Assembly: GCF_014191355.1 (NCBI RefSeq)
Contig: NZ_JACHWM010000016.1
Coordinates: forward strand, 62,001 to 126,000
DNA length: 64,000 nt
DNA from: Methylobacterium sp. R2-1
Lineage (GTDB): Bacteria > Pseudomonadota > Alphaproteobacteria > Rhizobiales > Beijerinckiaceae
Direction of reading: 5' to 3'
The notes beneath the pieces are model-generated. The model saw only the letters and a program-made list of their open reading frames with translations. It had not been told where the DNA came from and did not search any database. The translations under genes were made by a program, and so were the position numbers. Below are positions 36,055-43,705 of the stretch, piece by piece (position 1 is the first letter of the stretch; each line of letters opens with the position of its first letter).

Positions 36055-36684
36055 TCACTCCATCACGGCGGCTTTCATGATAACGACCATCGTTGCCCGG
36101 CCCGGCCCATCGCCGAGGCAGCGGATGCTGTGGGGGCGGTCGCAGCGGTAGCGCAGGGTCTCGCCGGCATTGGCCCGCTGCACCTCACCGGCCACCTCGA
36201 CCTCAAAGCTGCCCTCCAGCACCGAGAGCGACTCGACCGAACCGCGCTGATGCGCATCGGATTCGAGCACCCCGCCGGCATCGGCGGTGACGTCGTACCA
36301 TTGCAGCCACTCGACCGTCTTGATCCAGCCGATGATGGCAAGCCGCACCTTGCCGTCGTCGGAGACCAGCCGCGGTGTGTCGGCCCGGGAGAAGCGCTCG
36401 ATGAAGGGTTCCTCGTCGGAGGTCGCGAGCACCCGCTCGATCGAAACGTCGAGCGCCTGGCTCAGCCGCCAGATCGTGGCCAGAGTCGGGTTGGTCTCGT
36501 TGCGCTCGATCTGGCTGATGATCGACTTCGCCACGCCGGACTGTTCGGCGAGTTCGGAGAGGGAAAGGTTGTAGGCCTTGCGCAGGCGCTGGATCGTCTT
36601 GCCGAGCTGGCCCGAGAGCACCTGTGCACCGCTGGCGAGATCCTTTGGCCGTCCGCGCTCAAGGCTTGCCGCTATGTCTTGCAT
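36055..36684 (-). CDS. XRE-family regulator with cupin sensor domain
   Basis: A protein of 209 residues. The N-terminal helix-turn-helix spans about residues 25-85 (L-S-L-S-E-L-A-E-Q-S-G-V-A-K-S-I-I-S-Q-I-E-R-N-E-T-N-P-T). The C-terminal cupin covers about 110-205 (S-V-E-S-L-S-V-L-E-G-S-F-E-V-E-V). Regulators of this design control catabolic or amino-acid transport genes in response to a small ligand in the cupin. The start MQDIAASLERG at 36684 was chosen because upstream residues in the frame look like non-coding arginine-rich sequence. It runs in the same direction as thiD upstream, 175 bases away. Confidence 0.9.
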   Translation of the reverse strand: MQDIAASLERGRPKDLASGAQVLSGQLGKTIQRLRKAYNLSLSELAEQSGVAKSIISQIERNETNPTLATIWRLSQALDVSIERVLATSDEEPFIERFSRADTPRLVSDDGKVRLAIIGWIKTVEWLQWYDVTADAGGVLESDAHQRGSVESLSVLEGSFEVEVAGEVQRANAGETLRYRCDRPHSIRCLGDGPGRATMVVIMKAAVME

Positions 36685-36859
36685 CACATCGGTCCGCTGA
36701 GAGTGCCTACCGAGACGTCCGCGCCGGACACACCCTCGCGGGCGGATCAGATCACGAAGTCGTGGGTGGGGCACCGAAAGGCGTTCCGTTATCCGAACGA
36801 GCGTTTGATCTGTCAAACGCAAAACGGGTCCGAAGGTCCGGTTTCGCTTCGGCGCGGGT

Positions 36860-37666
36860 CTACTGCCAGAGCGCGTAAAAGTGATGGAGCGGGCCGTGGC
36901 CGTGGCCGACGGACACGGAATCCGCGGCGCGGATCGCTGCGGTGACGTAGGTTTTCGCCCCACCCACCGCCTCGGTGAGCCCCTGGCCCCGGGCAAGCCC
37001 GGCCGCTACGGCGGCCGAGAGGGTGCAGCCGGTACCGTGGCTGTTGCGGGTCTCGATGCGCGGCGCCGCGAATCGGCGCAAAGTCCCGTCCGCGGCGATG
37101 AGGTGATCGACGCTCTCGCGGCCCTCGCCGTGGCCGCCCTTGATCAGCACCGCCCGCGCGCCGCGCCCCAGCAGCCGCCGCCCCTGCGCGACCGCCTCGT
37201 TCTCGTGGTTCGCCTGCTCCTCGTCGAGCAGGGTCGCGGCTTCGGGCAGGTTGGGGGTGACGACGGTGGCCAGCGGCATCAGCTCGCCGCGTAAGGTTTC
37301 GACGGCTTCCTGCGAGATCAGCCGATCTCCGCTGGTGGCCACCATGACGGGATCGAGCACGACAGGGATGCCGGGGGCATGCCGCCGCAGGCCCTCGGCC
37401 ACGGCCCGGATCGTCTCGGGCCGCGAGAGCATGCCGATCTTCACCGCACCCACCGCGAGGTCGGCGAACACCGAGTCGATCTGCGCGGACACGAAATCGG
37501 CGGGTACGTCGTGGATCGCCTGCACGCCGCGGGTGTTCTGCGCGGTGAGCGCGGTGACGACGCTGGCGCCGTAGACGCGCAGGGCCGCGAAGGTTTTGAG
37601 GTCGGCCTGGATGCCGGCGCCCCCGCTCGAATCCGAGCCGGCGATGGTCAGGGCGATGGCGGTCAT
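36860..37666 (-). CDS. thiD: Hydroxymethylpyrimidine/phosphomethylpyrimidine kinase
   Basis: A protein of 268 residues that phosphorylates HMP and HMP phosphate to HMP pyrophosphate for thiamine synthesis. Ribokinase-fold marks are A-G-S-D-S-S-G-G-A-G-I-Q-A-D-L-K at the start, D-P-V-M-V-A-T-S-G, L-I-K-G-G-H-G, and the catalytic aspartate-class site region N-S-H-G-T-G-C-T-L-S-A-A. An excellent ribosome binding site (GAGGGGAG) lies five bases before the ATG. It is separated from thiE upstream by a gap that holds a palindromic repeat, so the two may not form one transcript. Confidence 0.95.
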   Translation of the reverse strand: MTAIALTIAGSDSSGGAGIQADLKTFAALRVYGASVVTALTAQNTRGVQAIHDVPADFVSAQIDSVFADLAVGAVKIGMLSRPETIRAVAEGLRRHAPGIPVVLDPVMVATSGDRLISQEAVETLRGELMPLATVVTPNLPEAATLLDEEQANHENEAVAQGRRLLGRGARAVLIKGGHGEGRESVDHLIAADGTLRRFAAPRIETRNSHGTGCTLSAAVAAGLARGQGLTEAVGGAKTYVTAAIRAADSVSVGHGHGPLHHFYALWQ

Positions 37667-37689
37667 GGGCGTCTCCCCTCGTCAGTTCT

Positions 37690-37798
37690 TCTAGAGCATC
37701 GTCCTGGATATCGGATCCAGGACGATGCTCTGGCCTCTTGTTGTTGCATCGTCTTTTCCCGAAAGCCGGTGACCACCTTTCGGGACGATGTTCTAATG
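37690..37798. repeat. Palindromic intergenic repeat, fullest copy
   Basis: Between thiE and thiD lies a perfect 17-bp hairpin (37693-37709 with 37715-37731, loop of five) with the core agagcatcgtcctggat. A second, looser palindrome ends in tttcgggacgatgttcta. Related sequence occurs at 1590, 39905 and 53881. It resembles rhizobial intergenic palindromes of the RIME type. Confidence 0.7.
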
Positions 37799-37907
37799 TT
37801 CCGCGTCGTCTCGCTTCGACGTGCCCGACGTGTCTCTCACAAGATCCCCGCTGCGCTGTCGCCGCCAGAGCGCGAACGTTCAGCGCCCGGACGTTTTGTG
37901 AGGCGCT

Positions 37908-38657
37908 TCAACGCGTGCCCGTGCTCCCGCGCTGGCTCAGCGCTTCATCGACCCGTGCCAGCAGGTCCCGCGCCTTGGCCTCGGTGGCGCCGCCCTTGAA
38001 CAGCGCGCCGATCAGCGCCACGCCATCGGCGCCCGCCCGGATCACCGAGGCCGCGTTGCTGGCGTCGATCCCGGCGATCGCGCCGAGTGGAAGCGCTTGC
38101 CCCCGGGCGAGCCGGGCGCGGAACACGATCCGCTGCAGCCCGTCGAGACCGACCGGCGGGTCCGGGTTGTCCTTGCTGGTGGTGGCGAAGACGCCGCCGA
38201 TACAGGCGTAGTCGATCGGAAGCCGGTAGAGTTCGTCGGCCTGGGCGCCGGTCTTCACGGTGAGCCCGATGATGGCGCGGGGGCCGAGCAGGCGACGCGC
38301 CTGTTCCGGGTGGAGATCGGACTGGCCGAGATGCACGCCCTCGACCCCGGCGGCCAGTGCGAGATCGACCCGGTCGTTGACGAGCAGCGGCGCGCGGCCG
38401 GCGACCGCCGCATGGATCGCCCGAATCCTCGCGAGGGCCGCGCGGGCATCGGTCAGATCCTTGTCGCGGTACTGGAGCAAGGTGGTGCCACCGGCCACGG
38501 CCTCCGCCGCCAGGGCGCCGAGCGCCGCCGAATCTCCCCCCAGCACGCCGACATCGAGGATGCCGTAGAGGCGCAGGTCCACCGTGATCCCCGCCGACGG
38601 CCGGGACAAACCGAGTCCTGCACCGAGTCCTGCACCGAGCCCTGTCCCGATGCTCAT
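37908..38657 (-). CDS. thiE: Thiamine-phosphate synthase
   Basis: A protein of 249 residues that joins HMP pyrophosphate and thiazole phosphate. TIM-barrel family marks are Q-Y-R-D-K near residue 63, L-L-V-N-D-R-V-D-L-A, G-V-H-L-G-Q-S-D-L and G-G-V-F-A-T-T-S-K, followed by the phosphate loop around A-D-G-V-A-L-I-G. The first 17 residues are a glycine/leucine/alanine repeat (G-L-G-A twice) that comes from a 12-bp tandem repeat in the DNA, and the real enzyme starts near residue 25. Confidence 0.93.
   Translation of the reverse strand: MSIGTGLGAGLGAGLGLSRPSAGITVDLRLYGILDVGVLGGDSAALGALAAEAVAGGTTLLQYRDKDLTDARAALARIRAIHAAVAGRAPLLVNDRVDLALAAGVEGVHLGQSDLHPEQARRLLGPRAIIGLTVKTGAQADELYRLPIDYACIGGVFATTSKDNPDPPVGLDGLQRIVFRARLARGQALPLGAIAGIDASNAASVIRAGADGVALIGALFKGGATEAKARDLLARVDEALSQRGSTGTR
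38611..38646. repeat. 12-bp tandem repeat in the 5' end of thiE
   Basis: Three near-identical units (ccgagtcctgca twice, then ccgagccctgtc) lie head to tail. They encode the glycine-leucine-alanine start of ThiE and could change in copy number by slippage without shifting frame. Confidence 0.75.
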
Positions 38658-38887
38658 GCCGACCCCCCGTACCGTCCGAGCGCCATGGCCGCTCCCTTCG
38701 ATGATCCTGCTTTCGGTCTAGCAGGATCGGCCTGCCGCGGCGACCGTGGCCGCACTTGCCTGCGGATGAGGCCGCAACCTCCGTTGACGGTGCCGGTGCC
38801 GATCCGGCAAGAGCGAGGGTTAAAGGCCGGAACCGCTTCCGCCGCCGAGGGGATGCCCGAGGAGAGGGGCTCGAGGCCGACGAACGC

Positions 38888-39892
38888 ATGAGCACGGCCG
38901 AACCGGGTGTGATCGCCGCCGCAGCGGACAGGGGGACGCGCGCCGCCAGCGCCTCCTCGGTAGGGCTCGTCGCCGTGATCGTCGCGGCGACGGACGGAGA
39001 GCCGCGCGCGCTCACCGTGCAGGTCGGAGGCCAAGCCAAGGGCCGCGAGACCGCCCTGCCCGCGGGCCCGCTAGTGCCTGAGCATGCCACTCTGGAGCGG
39101 GGCCTTCGCGCCTGGGTCGAGCAGCAGACCCACCAGCGCCTCGGTTACGTCGAGCAACTCTACACCTTCGGCGACCGCGACCGGGAGGGCGGACAGCACG
39201 GCGTGCATCTACTCTCGGTGGCCTATCTCGCCCTGGTGCGCGAATTGCGCCCGGCGGGGCTCGCCGAGGCCGCGTGGCGCAACTGGTACCGCTACCTGCC
39301 CTGGGAGGATTTTCGCGAGGGCCGGCCGCCGGCGCTTGCTGAAATCGAGCCGCGCCTGATGGCCTGGGTCGCCGCCGCCTCCGAACCGAAGCTCCGGCGC
39401 CTGCGCGAAGATCGTGTCGGTCTCAGCTTCGGGATCGGCGGTGCCTGGAACGAGGAGCGCGTGCTGGAGCGCTACGAGTTGCTGTTCGAGGCGGGGCTGA
39501 TCCCGGAGGCCAAGGGGCAGCACGGCGCCGCCGTGCCCGACGACCTCGCGATCACCGGCCAGCCGATGGCACTTGATCACCGCCGGGTGCTCGCCACCGC
39601 GATCGGCCGACTGCGCGGCAAGATCAAGTATCGCCCAGTGGTGTTCGAGTTGATGCCGCCCGCCTTCACCCTGCTCCAGCTTCAGCGCACGGTCGAGGCG
39701 CTCGCGGGCACGCGGCTGCACAAGCAGAACTTCCGCCGCCTCGTGGCGCAGCAGGGACTCGTCGAGGAGACCGAGGCGCTCACCAGCGGCAATGCCGGAC
39801 GCCCGGCCCGGCTGGTGCGTTTCCGACGGGAGGTTCTCCTGGAGCGTCCGGCGCCCGGCGTGAGGCTCACTCCGTCGCGGCGGACGGTGTGA
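38888..39892 (+). CDS. NrtR-like regulator: degenerate Nudix plus winged helix
   Basis: A protein of 334 residues. The N-terminal domain has the Nudix fold, but its box (P-A-G-P-L-V-P-E-H-A-T-L-E-R-G-L-R-A-W-V-E-Q-Q-T) lacks the R-E-x-x-E-E catalytic residues. The C-terminal end (F-T-L-L-Q-L-Q-R-T-V-E-A-L, then N-F-R-R-L-V) is the winged-helix part. This is the build of NrtR regulators, which sense ADP-ribose-type ligands and control NAD genes. No NAD gene is adjacent; thiE is divergent from it, 230 bases away. An N-terminal extension of about 25 residues is unusual. Confidence 0.82.
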   Translation: MSTAEPGVIAAAADRGTRAASASSVGLVAVIVAATDGEPRALTVQVGGQAKGRETALPAGPLVPEHATLERGLRAWVEQQTHQRLGYVEQLYTFGDRDREGGQHGVHLLSVAYLALVRELRPAGLAEAAWRNWYRYLPWEDFREGRPPALAEIEPRLMAWVAAASEPKLRRLREDRVGLSFGIGGAWNEERVLERYELLFEAGLIPEAKGQHGAAVPDDLAITGQPMALDHRRVLATAIGRLRGKIKYRPVVFELMPPAFTLLQLQRTVEALAGTRLHKQNFRRLVAQQGLVEETEALTSGNAGRPARLVRFRREVLLERPAPGVRLTPSRRTV

Positions 39893-39904
39893 GGGGGCCG
39901 ACGC

Positions 39905-39956
39905 GGGGTCATCATCCTGTTCCAAAAACCGCGTCCAGCTTTCGGGACGATGCTTA
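39905..39956. repeat. Short copy of the dispersed palindromic repeat
   Basis: Just past the NrtR-like gene lies tcatcatcctgttccaaaaa, then ccgcgtccagctttcgggac and gatgcttag. It shares the ttcgggacgatgct core with the copy at 37690 and the copy at 53881. Confidence 0.5.
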
Positions 39957-40229
39957 GCCCTGGAGGACGCGCCCGAAATGTTCGGGGCAGCCGGCAACGA
40001 GGATGGGGGCCAGGGGCAGATCGGCGCGGGTGCAGAGGGTGAAACCGTAATAGGCCGTCAGCAGGTCCGGTTCGGGAACGCAGACCCAGAGACGAACCAT
40101 CGGCCAATCCTCGTGCACGCTGACGAGGAGCATCTGGCGCGAAGCATCGAAAGAGGCCGCCTGCTCGCGGAACAATAGCTCAACCGACCGGATCTCGTCG
40201 GCCGCAATTCGCCTTTGTGCCCAGACCAT
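39954..40229 (-). CDS. Hypothetical protein of 91 residues
   Basis: No family recognised. The reading is compact and ordered (R-I-A-A-D-E-I-R-S-V-E-L-L-F-R-E-Q near the start, then W-P-M-V-R-L-W-V-C-V-P-E-P-D-L), without a membrane segment. An AAGGAGGG lies ten bases ahead of the ATG at 40229, and a TTG six bases upstream would sit at shorter spacing. The strong ribosome binding site argues for translation. It ends within the palindromic repeat. Confidence 0.6.
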   Translation of the reverse strand: MVWAQRRIAADEIRSVELLFREQAASFDASRQMLLVSVHEDWPMVRLWVCVPEPDLLTAYYGFTLCTRADLPLAPILVAGCPEHFGRVLQG

Positions 40230-40479
40230 CGGCAAGCGCCCTCCTTTGGAGCGTTTGCCGGCCGAACGGCGGTTCCTCAATCGATCCTGGCGCAGGGCAG
40301 ATCTCACAAATGCCCGCGGATGACGCTTTCACCGAAATCGTAGAAAGGTCCGGAGGCGCCGCGCCGTGCGGCCATGTGAGCCTGCGGCCGCCCGCCGCGT
40401 CGACGTGGGACCTGCTGTGAAACGCCTTTGGGCTCGGCATCGCCGAGCCCACATTATCCGAGCCGATGCGGCCTCGGGC

Positions 40480-41004
40480 TTACGCTTCCTTCTTGCGGCG
40501 CGGGGCGCGGCGTTTCTTCTCCGGAGCGGGCTCCGGCTCGGCAGCCACCGGTTCGGGCGCTGCCTCCGGCTCCGGCTCCGCGATCCGGCGCCGCTGCTGA
40601 CCTAGTCCCAGGGCGCGCGCCAGTTCCGAACGCTGCTCCGAATAGCTCGCCGACGTCATGGGATAGTCATTGGGCAGGCCCCACTTCGCCCGATACTGCT
40701 CGGGCGAGAGACCGCGCAGGGTGAGGTGGCGGCGCAGCGTCTTGTAAGGCTTGCCGTCCTCGAAGCTGACCAGGAAGTCGTGGCTGATCGACTTGCGGAT
40801 CTCTTGCGGCGTCGCCTTGGGCGGGCCCGTCTCGGCGGACGGGCGTCCGCTCATGGTGACGGAGCGGATCGCCTCATGCACCTCCCCGAGAAGCTTCGGA
40901 AGCTCGGCACTCTGAACGTGGTTGTTGCTGACATAGGCAGAAACGACGTCGGCCGTAAGGGTAACGAGGCGGGCCGTTTCCGCTTCCTGTTCACTGGTTT
41001 CCAT
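40480..41004 (-). CDS. mucR: MucR/Ros family transcriptional regulator (two zinc ligands altered)
   Basis: A protein of 174 residues paralogous to the one at 23223. It has the N-terminal L-T-A-D-V-V-S-A-Y-V-S-N-N and the core D-G-K-P-Y-K-T-L-R-R-H-L-T-L-R, then Y-R-A-K-W-G-L-P-N-D-Y-P-M. The zinc cysteine is serine here (V-S-F-E-D), and the second histidine is arginine, so metal binding looks unlikely. The C-terminal tail is rich in proline, alanine and lysine. As a MucR-type protein it probably binds AT-rich promoters as a dimer or higher oligomer, likely including its own. Confidence 0.92.
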   Translation of the reverse strand: METSEQEAETARLVTLTADVVSAYVSNNHVQSAELPKLLGEVHEAIRSVTMSGRPSAETGPPKATPQEIRKSISHDFLVSFEDGKPYKTLRRHLTLRGLSPEQYRAKWGLPNDYPMTSASYSEQRSELARALGLGQQRRRIAEPEPEAAPEPVAAEPEPAPEKKRRAPRRKKEA

Positions 41005-41896
41005 GGCGCGATCTTCTGTGCGGGAGGATTACCTGGGAGACGGTAAGCTCAGAGCCGCTGAGGAGCAAGACATCGTTGTTGAATGCGAGCGCAATTAGGT
41101 CGAAGAGAATGGAGCGCCGCACGCGTTTCTGTGCAGCTCGAATGGAAAAATCATCGACGAGAAACTGCGAAAAAAAAGCATTGTGCCCACCTTACGGCTG
41201 TGCCGTACGAACCGAGATAAATATTTCAAATGTTAATAATGCAGCGGATAAGTCTCAGAAAATGACGGTGTTTCAAAGAGTTGAGTTTTCGTTCGGTGCG
41301 GCCGTTTCGTCGGCGGCGCTGTCAATCGATCGGCTTTAGGCTCTCGATGCCGCTTCCCTTGCACATAACACGGTTTGATTGCGACACGGCGCCGCAGGCC
41401 TACGTATTTTCTGTGGATTTCCTCGTCAGAATCGAAGGAGCTGGACGTTTTCGTCGCGTAAAACGTTCTGCCGCCGTTCTGAAGTGTCGAAGATTCGCTC
41501 CGATCACTCGGATGTACCGGGTCTGCTGCCAATAAAAAGGGGCTGGGCGCCGGAGCCGCCATTTGGTTGCCGGTGAGGGGGCGCTGCTCCAGCAGACGCG
41601 GGCTCAGATGCCGGGACCAAACATCTGGGTGACAGTGGTTCCGGGCGAAAGGGGGCCCGAGTTGTGCAGCTGACCCGCGGCCCTTTCTTGCGAGGCTTCA
41701 CAGGATTGTTGGTGAAGGGGGAGCGTTTCTGTGCACGTGCTTGCATCGCCCGTCCTCGGGCCGCTTCGCCGACGTGCGACGACGGTGCTGCATGACGTGA
41801 ACGGCACCGCTCCGACACCGCGCGTCCGCGCGGTGTCGGGCTCCCTCCGATCGAGCGGATGCTCGGGTGTGTTCTCCGGCTGGATTGGTCCGCAGA
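41005..41896. other. AT-rich non-coding region upstream of mucR
   Basis: Nearly 900 bases without a convincing gene. The part 41100-41300 is clearly AT-richer than the rest of the window, with an eight-A run and stretches such as taaatatttcaaatgttaat. This is typical of MucR-regulated promoters. The right end contains a perfect 13-bp hairpin (41812-41839) beyond argC. No tRNA or small RNA was recognised. Confidence 0.5.
41812..41839 (-). terminator. Perfect hairpin beyond argC
   Basis: A 13-bp inverted repeat with a two-base centre (41812-41824 with 41827-41839) lies 57 bases past the argC stop on its downstream side. It is very GC-rich but not followed by T residues, so it is a probable, not proven, terminator. 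Confidence 0.45.
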
Positions 41897-42841
41897 TCAG
41901 TCGAGGCCGAGCATCAGGCCGAGGTTCTGCACCGCTGCTCCCGAGGCGCCTTTGCCGAGATTGTCGAGGCGACCGACCAGCACCGCCTGACTGTGACTGT
42001 CGGAGCCGAAGACCCGCAGTTCGAGCCGATCGGTGTCGTTGAGAGCTTCCGGCTCGATGCGCTCGCGGTGGGCGCCTTCTTCCGCGCCGCGCACGACCTT
42101 CACCAGCGGTGTGTCTGCGTACCAATCGGCAAGCGCCTCCTCCAGATCGCCCGGGTTCGGACGACCGGGCAGGGTACCGAGATGCAGCGGGATGCTGACC
42201 AGCATGCCCTGCCGGAAGTTGCCGACGGAGGGGATGAAGATCGGCCGGCGGGTCAGCCGGCTATAGGCTTCGATCTCCGGCAGGTGCTTGTGGCCGAAGC
42301 CGAGCCCGTAGAGCTGGAACGGGGCACCCTCCCCGCGCTCGTAGCTCTCGATCATGCTGCGGCCGCCACCGCTATAGCCACTCACCGCGTTGATGCTGAC
42401 GGGATGATCCGATGGAATCAGGCCGCGCTCGACCAGCGGGCGCAGCAGCGCGATCGCCCCGGTCGGGTAGCAGCCGGGATTGGCGACCCGGCGCGCGGCG
42501 CGGATGGCGTCGGCCTGTTCCGGTGCCATCTCGGCAAAGCCGTAGACCCAGCCCGGCGCGATGCGGTGGGCGGTGCTGGCGTCGAGTAGCTTCGGGCCGC
42601 CCCTCGGCAAGCTGTCGGCGAGGGCCGCGGTCTCGCGGGATGCGTCGTCGGGCAGGCAGAGCACGACGAGGTCGACCTCTTCGAGGATCGCCCGCTTCAC
42701 GCCCGCGTCCTTACGGCTCTCATGCGGAATGCTGACGAGGCGCACCCTGCCCTCGCGCTCCAGGCGCTCGCGGATGCCGAGGCCGGTGGTGCCGGCCTCG
42801 CCGTCGATGAACACCTTCGGGGCGCTGACGCCGTCGGACAT
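41897..42841 (-). CDS. argC: N-acetyl-gamma-glutamyl-phosphate reductase
   Basis: A protein of 314 residues for the third step of arginine synthesis, reducing N-acetylglutamyl phosphate to the semialdehyde with NADPH. It is the shorter, type-2 form. The nucleotide loop is F-I-D-G-E-A-G-T-T-G-L, and the catalytic cysteine lies in A-N-P-G-C-Y-P-T-G-A near residue 115. A later histidine is in G-F-G-H-K-H-L-P-E. The ATG at 42841 (MSDGVSAPK) has AGGA nine bases upstream; an in-frame GTG at 42856 is an alternative. It stands alone. Confidence 0.95.
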   Translation of the reverse strand: MSDGVSAPKVFIDGEAGTTGLGIRERLEREGRVRLVSIPHESRKDAGVKRAILEEVDLVVLCLPDDASRETAALADSLPRGGPKLLDASTAHRIAPGWVYGFAEMAPEQADAIRAARRVANPGCYPTGAIALLRPLVERGLIPSDHPVSINAVSGYSGGGRSMIESYERGEGAPFQLYGLGFGHKHLPEIEAYSRLTRRPIFIPSVGNFRQGMLVSIPLHLGTLPGRPNPGDLEEALADWYADTPLVKVVRGAEEGAHRERIEPEALNDTDRLELRVFGSDSHSQAVLVGRLDNLGKGASGAAVQNLGLMLGLD

Positions 42842-43047
42842 CGCAACAATCCTCACTCGGCCCCAATTCGGGCCGCTCTGAACACATGGCGGGCGCTGCG
42901 ACCCGGCCGTGGGGTGCCGCCTGCGACACGCTTCGTCGGTGGCGCGGAGGTGGAAGCTTCGTCTTCCCCTGTCAACGCCTTCGGCGACCGCGCGCTCGTC
43001 TCGGCCGCTGCCGCAGACCTTTGTCCTTGGACAGACTCAGTGCGGCC

Positions 43048-43072
43048 GGAACTCAGGATGACGCCTTCTGTT
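43048..43072 (+). promoter_or_regulatory. Candidate EcfG general-stress promoter
   Basis: The elements GGAAC (43048-43052) and GTT (43070-43072) are separated by 17 bases, matching the EcfG consensus GGAAC-N16/17-cGTT. The gene at 43105 starts 33 bases beyond. This is a motif match only, but an EcfG-type sigma factor is encoded in this same window. Confidence 0.55.
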
Positions 43073-43104
43073 GACAGCCGAATGTCGCTCAGGAGGCGAA
43101 TCCG

Positions 43105-43659
43105 ATGTCAGGAACAGCGAAGAAGACCGACCCGAAGCTCTGGGACAAGGTCAAGAAGGACGTCACGCAATCGTCCAAGGGCGGTAAGCCCGGCCAGTGG
43201 TCCGCCCGCAAGGCGCAGATGGCCACCAGTGAATACAAGAAGGAGGGCGGCGGTTACGCCGGCAAGAAGTCCGACGACAACCATCTCAAGCAGTGGACCG
43301 ACGAAGAGTGGAATACGAAGTCCGGTGAGACGAGCGGCAGGACCGGTGAGCGCTACCTGCCCAAGAAGGCGCGCGAGAAGCTGTCCGACTCGGAGTACGC
43401 CCGCTCGACGGCCAAGAAGCGCGCCGATTCCGCCAAGGGCCAGCAGCATTCGAAGCAGCCCGCCGACGTCGCGAAGAAGGCGGCCTCCGCCCGCAAGACC
43501 GGCGGCAGGACCGGCAGGACATTGGACAAGAAGACATCGAACAAGGGCGGTCACGGTGGCACGACCAAGGCCGAGCTGATGCAGCGGGCCCGCAAGCAGG
43601 ACATCCCCGGCCGCTCGAAGATGACGAAGGGCGAACTGGAGCGCGCCCTCACCTCCTGA
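43105..43659 (+). CDS. Basic DUF5872-type protein with Rho-N-like end
   Basis: A protein of 184 residues, very rich in lysine, serine and glycine. The first half (P-K-L-W-D-K-V-K-K-D-V-T, then G-K-P-G-Q-W-S-A-R-K-A-Q) fits DUF5872. The end (T-K-A-E-L-M-Q-R-A-R, then K-M-T-K-G-E-L-E-R-A-L) looks like the helix-extended-loop-helix found at the N-terminus of Rho and in small DNA-binding stress proteins. The function is not established; the basic charge suggests nucleic-acid binding. It has a perfect AGGAGG eight bases before the ATG and a candidate EcfG promoter upstream, so induction in general stress is likely. Confidence 0.82.
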   Translation: MSGTAKKTDPKLWDKVKKDVTQSSKGGKPGQWSARKAQMATSEYKKEGGGYAGKKSDDNHLKQWTDEEWNTKSGETSGRTGERYLPKKAREKLSDSEYARSTAKKRADSAKGQQHSKQPADVAKKAASARKTGGRTGRTLDKKTSNKGGHGGTTKAELMQRARKQDIPGRSKMTKGELERALTS

Positions 43660-43705
43660 TCGGAGCGAATCGGTGGCGAAGGCGGAAGCGTCCGCCCCGC
43701 CTTGC

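Noticed and set aside
37667..37907. Thiamine (TPP) riboswitch ahead of thiD
   Set aside because: The conserved CUGAGA and following stem sequences were not found on either strand there. The region is occupied by the palindromic repeat.
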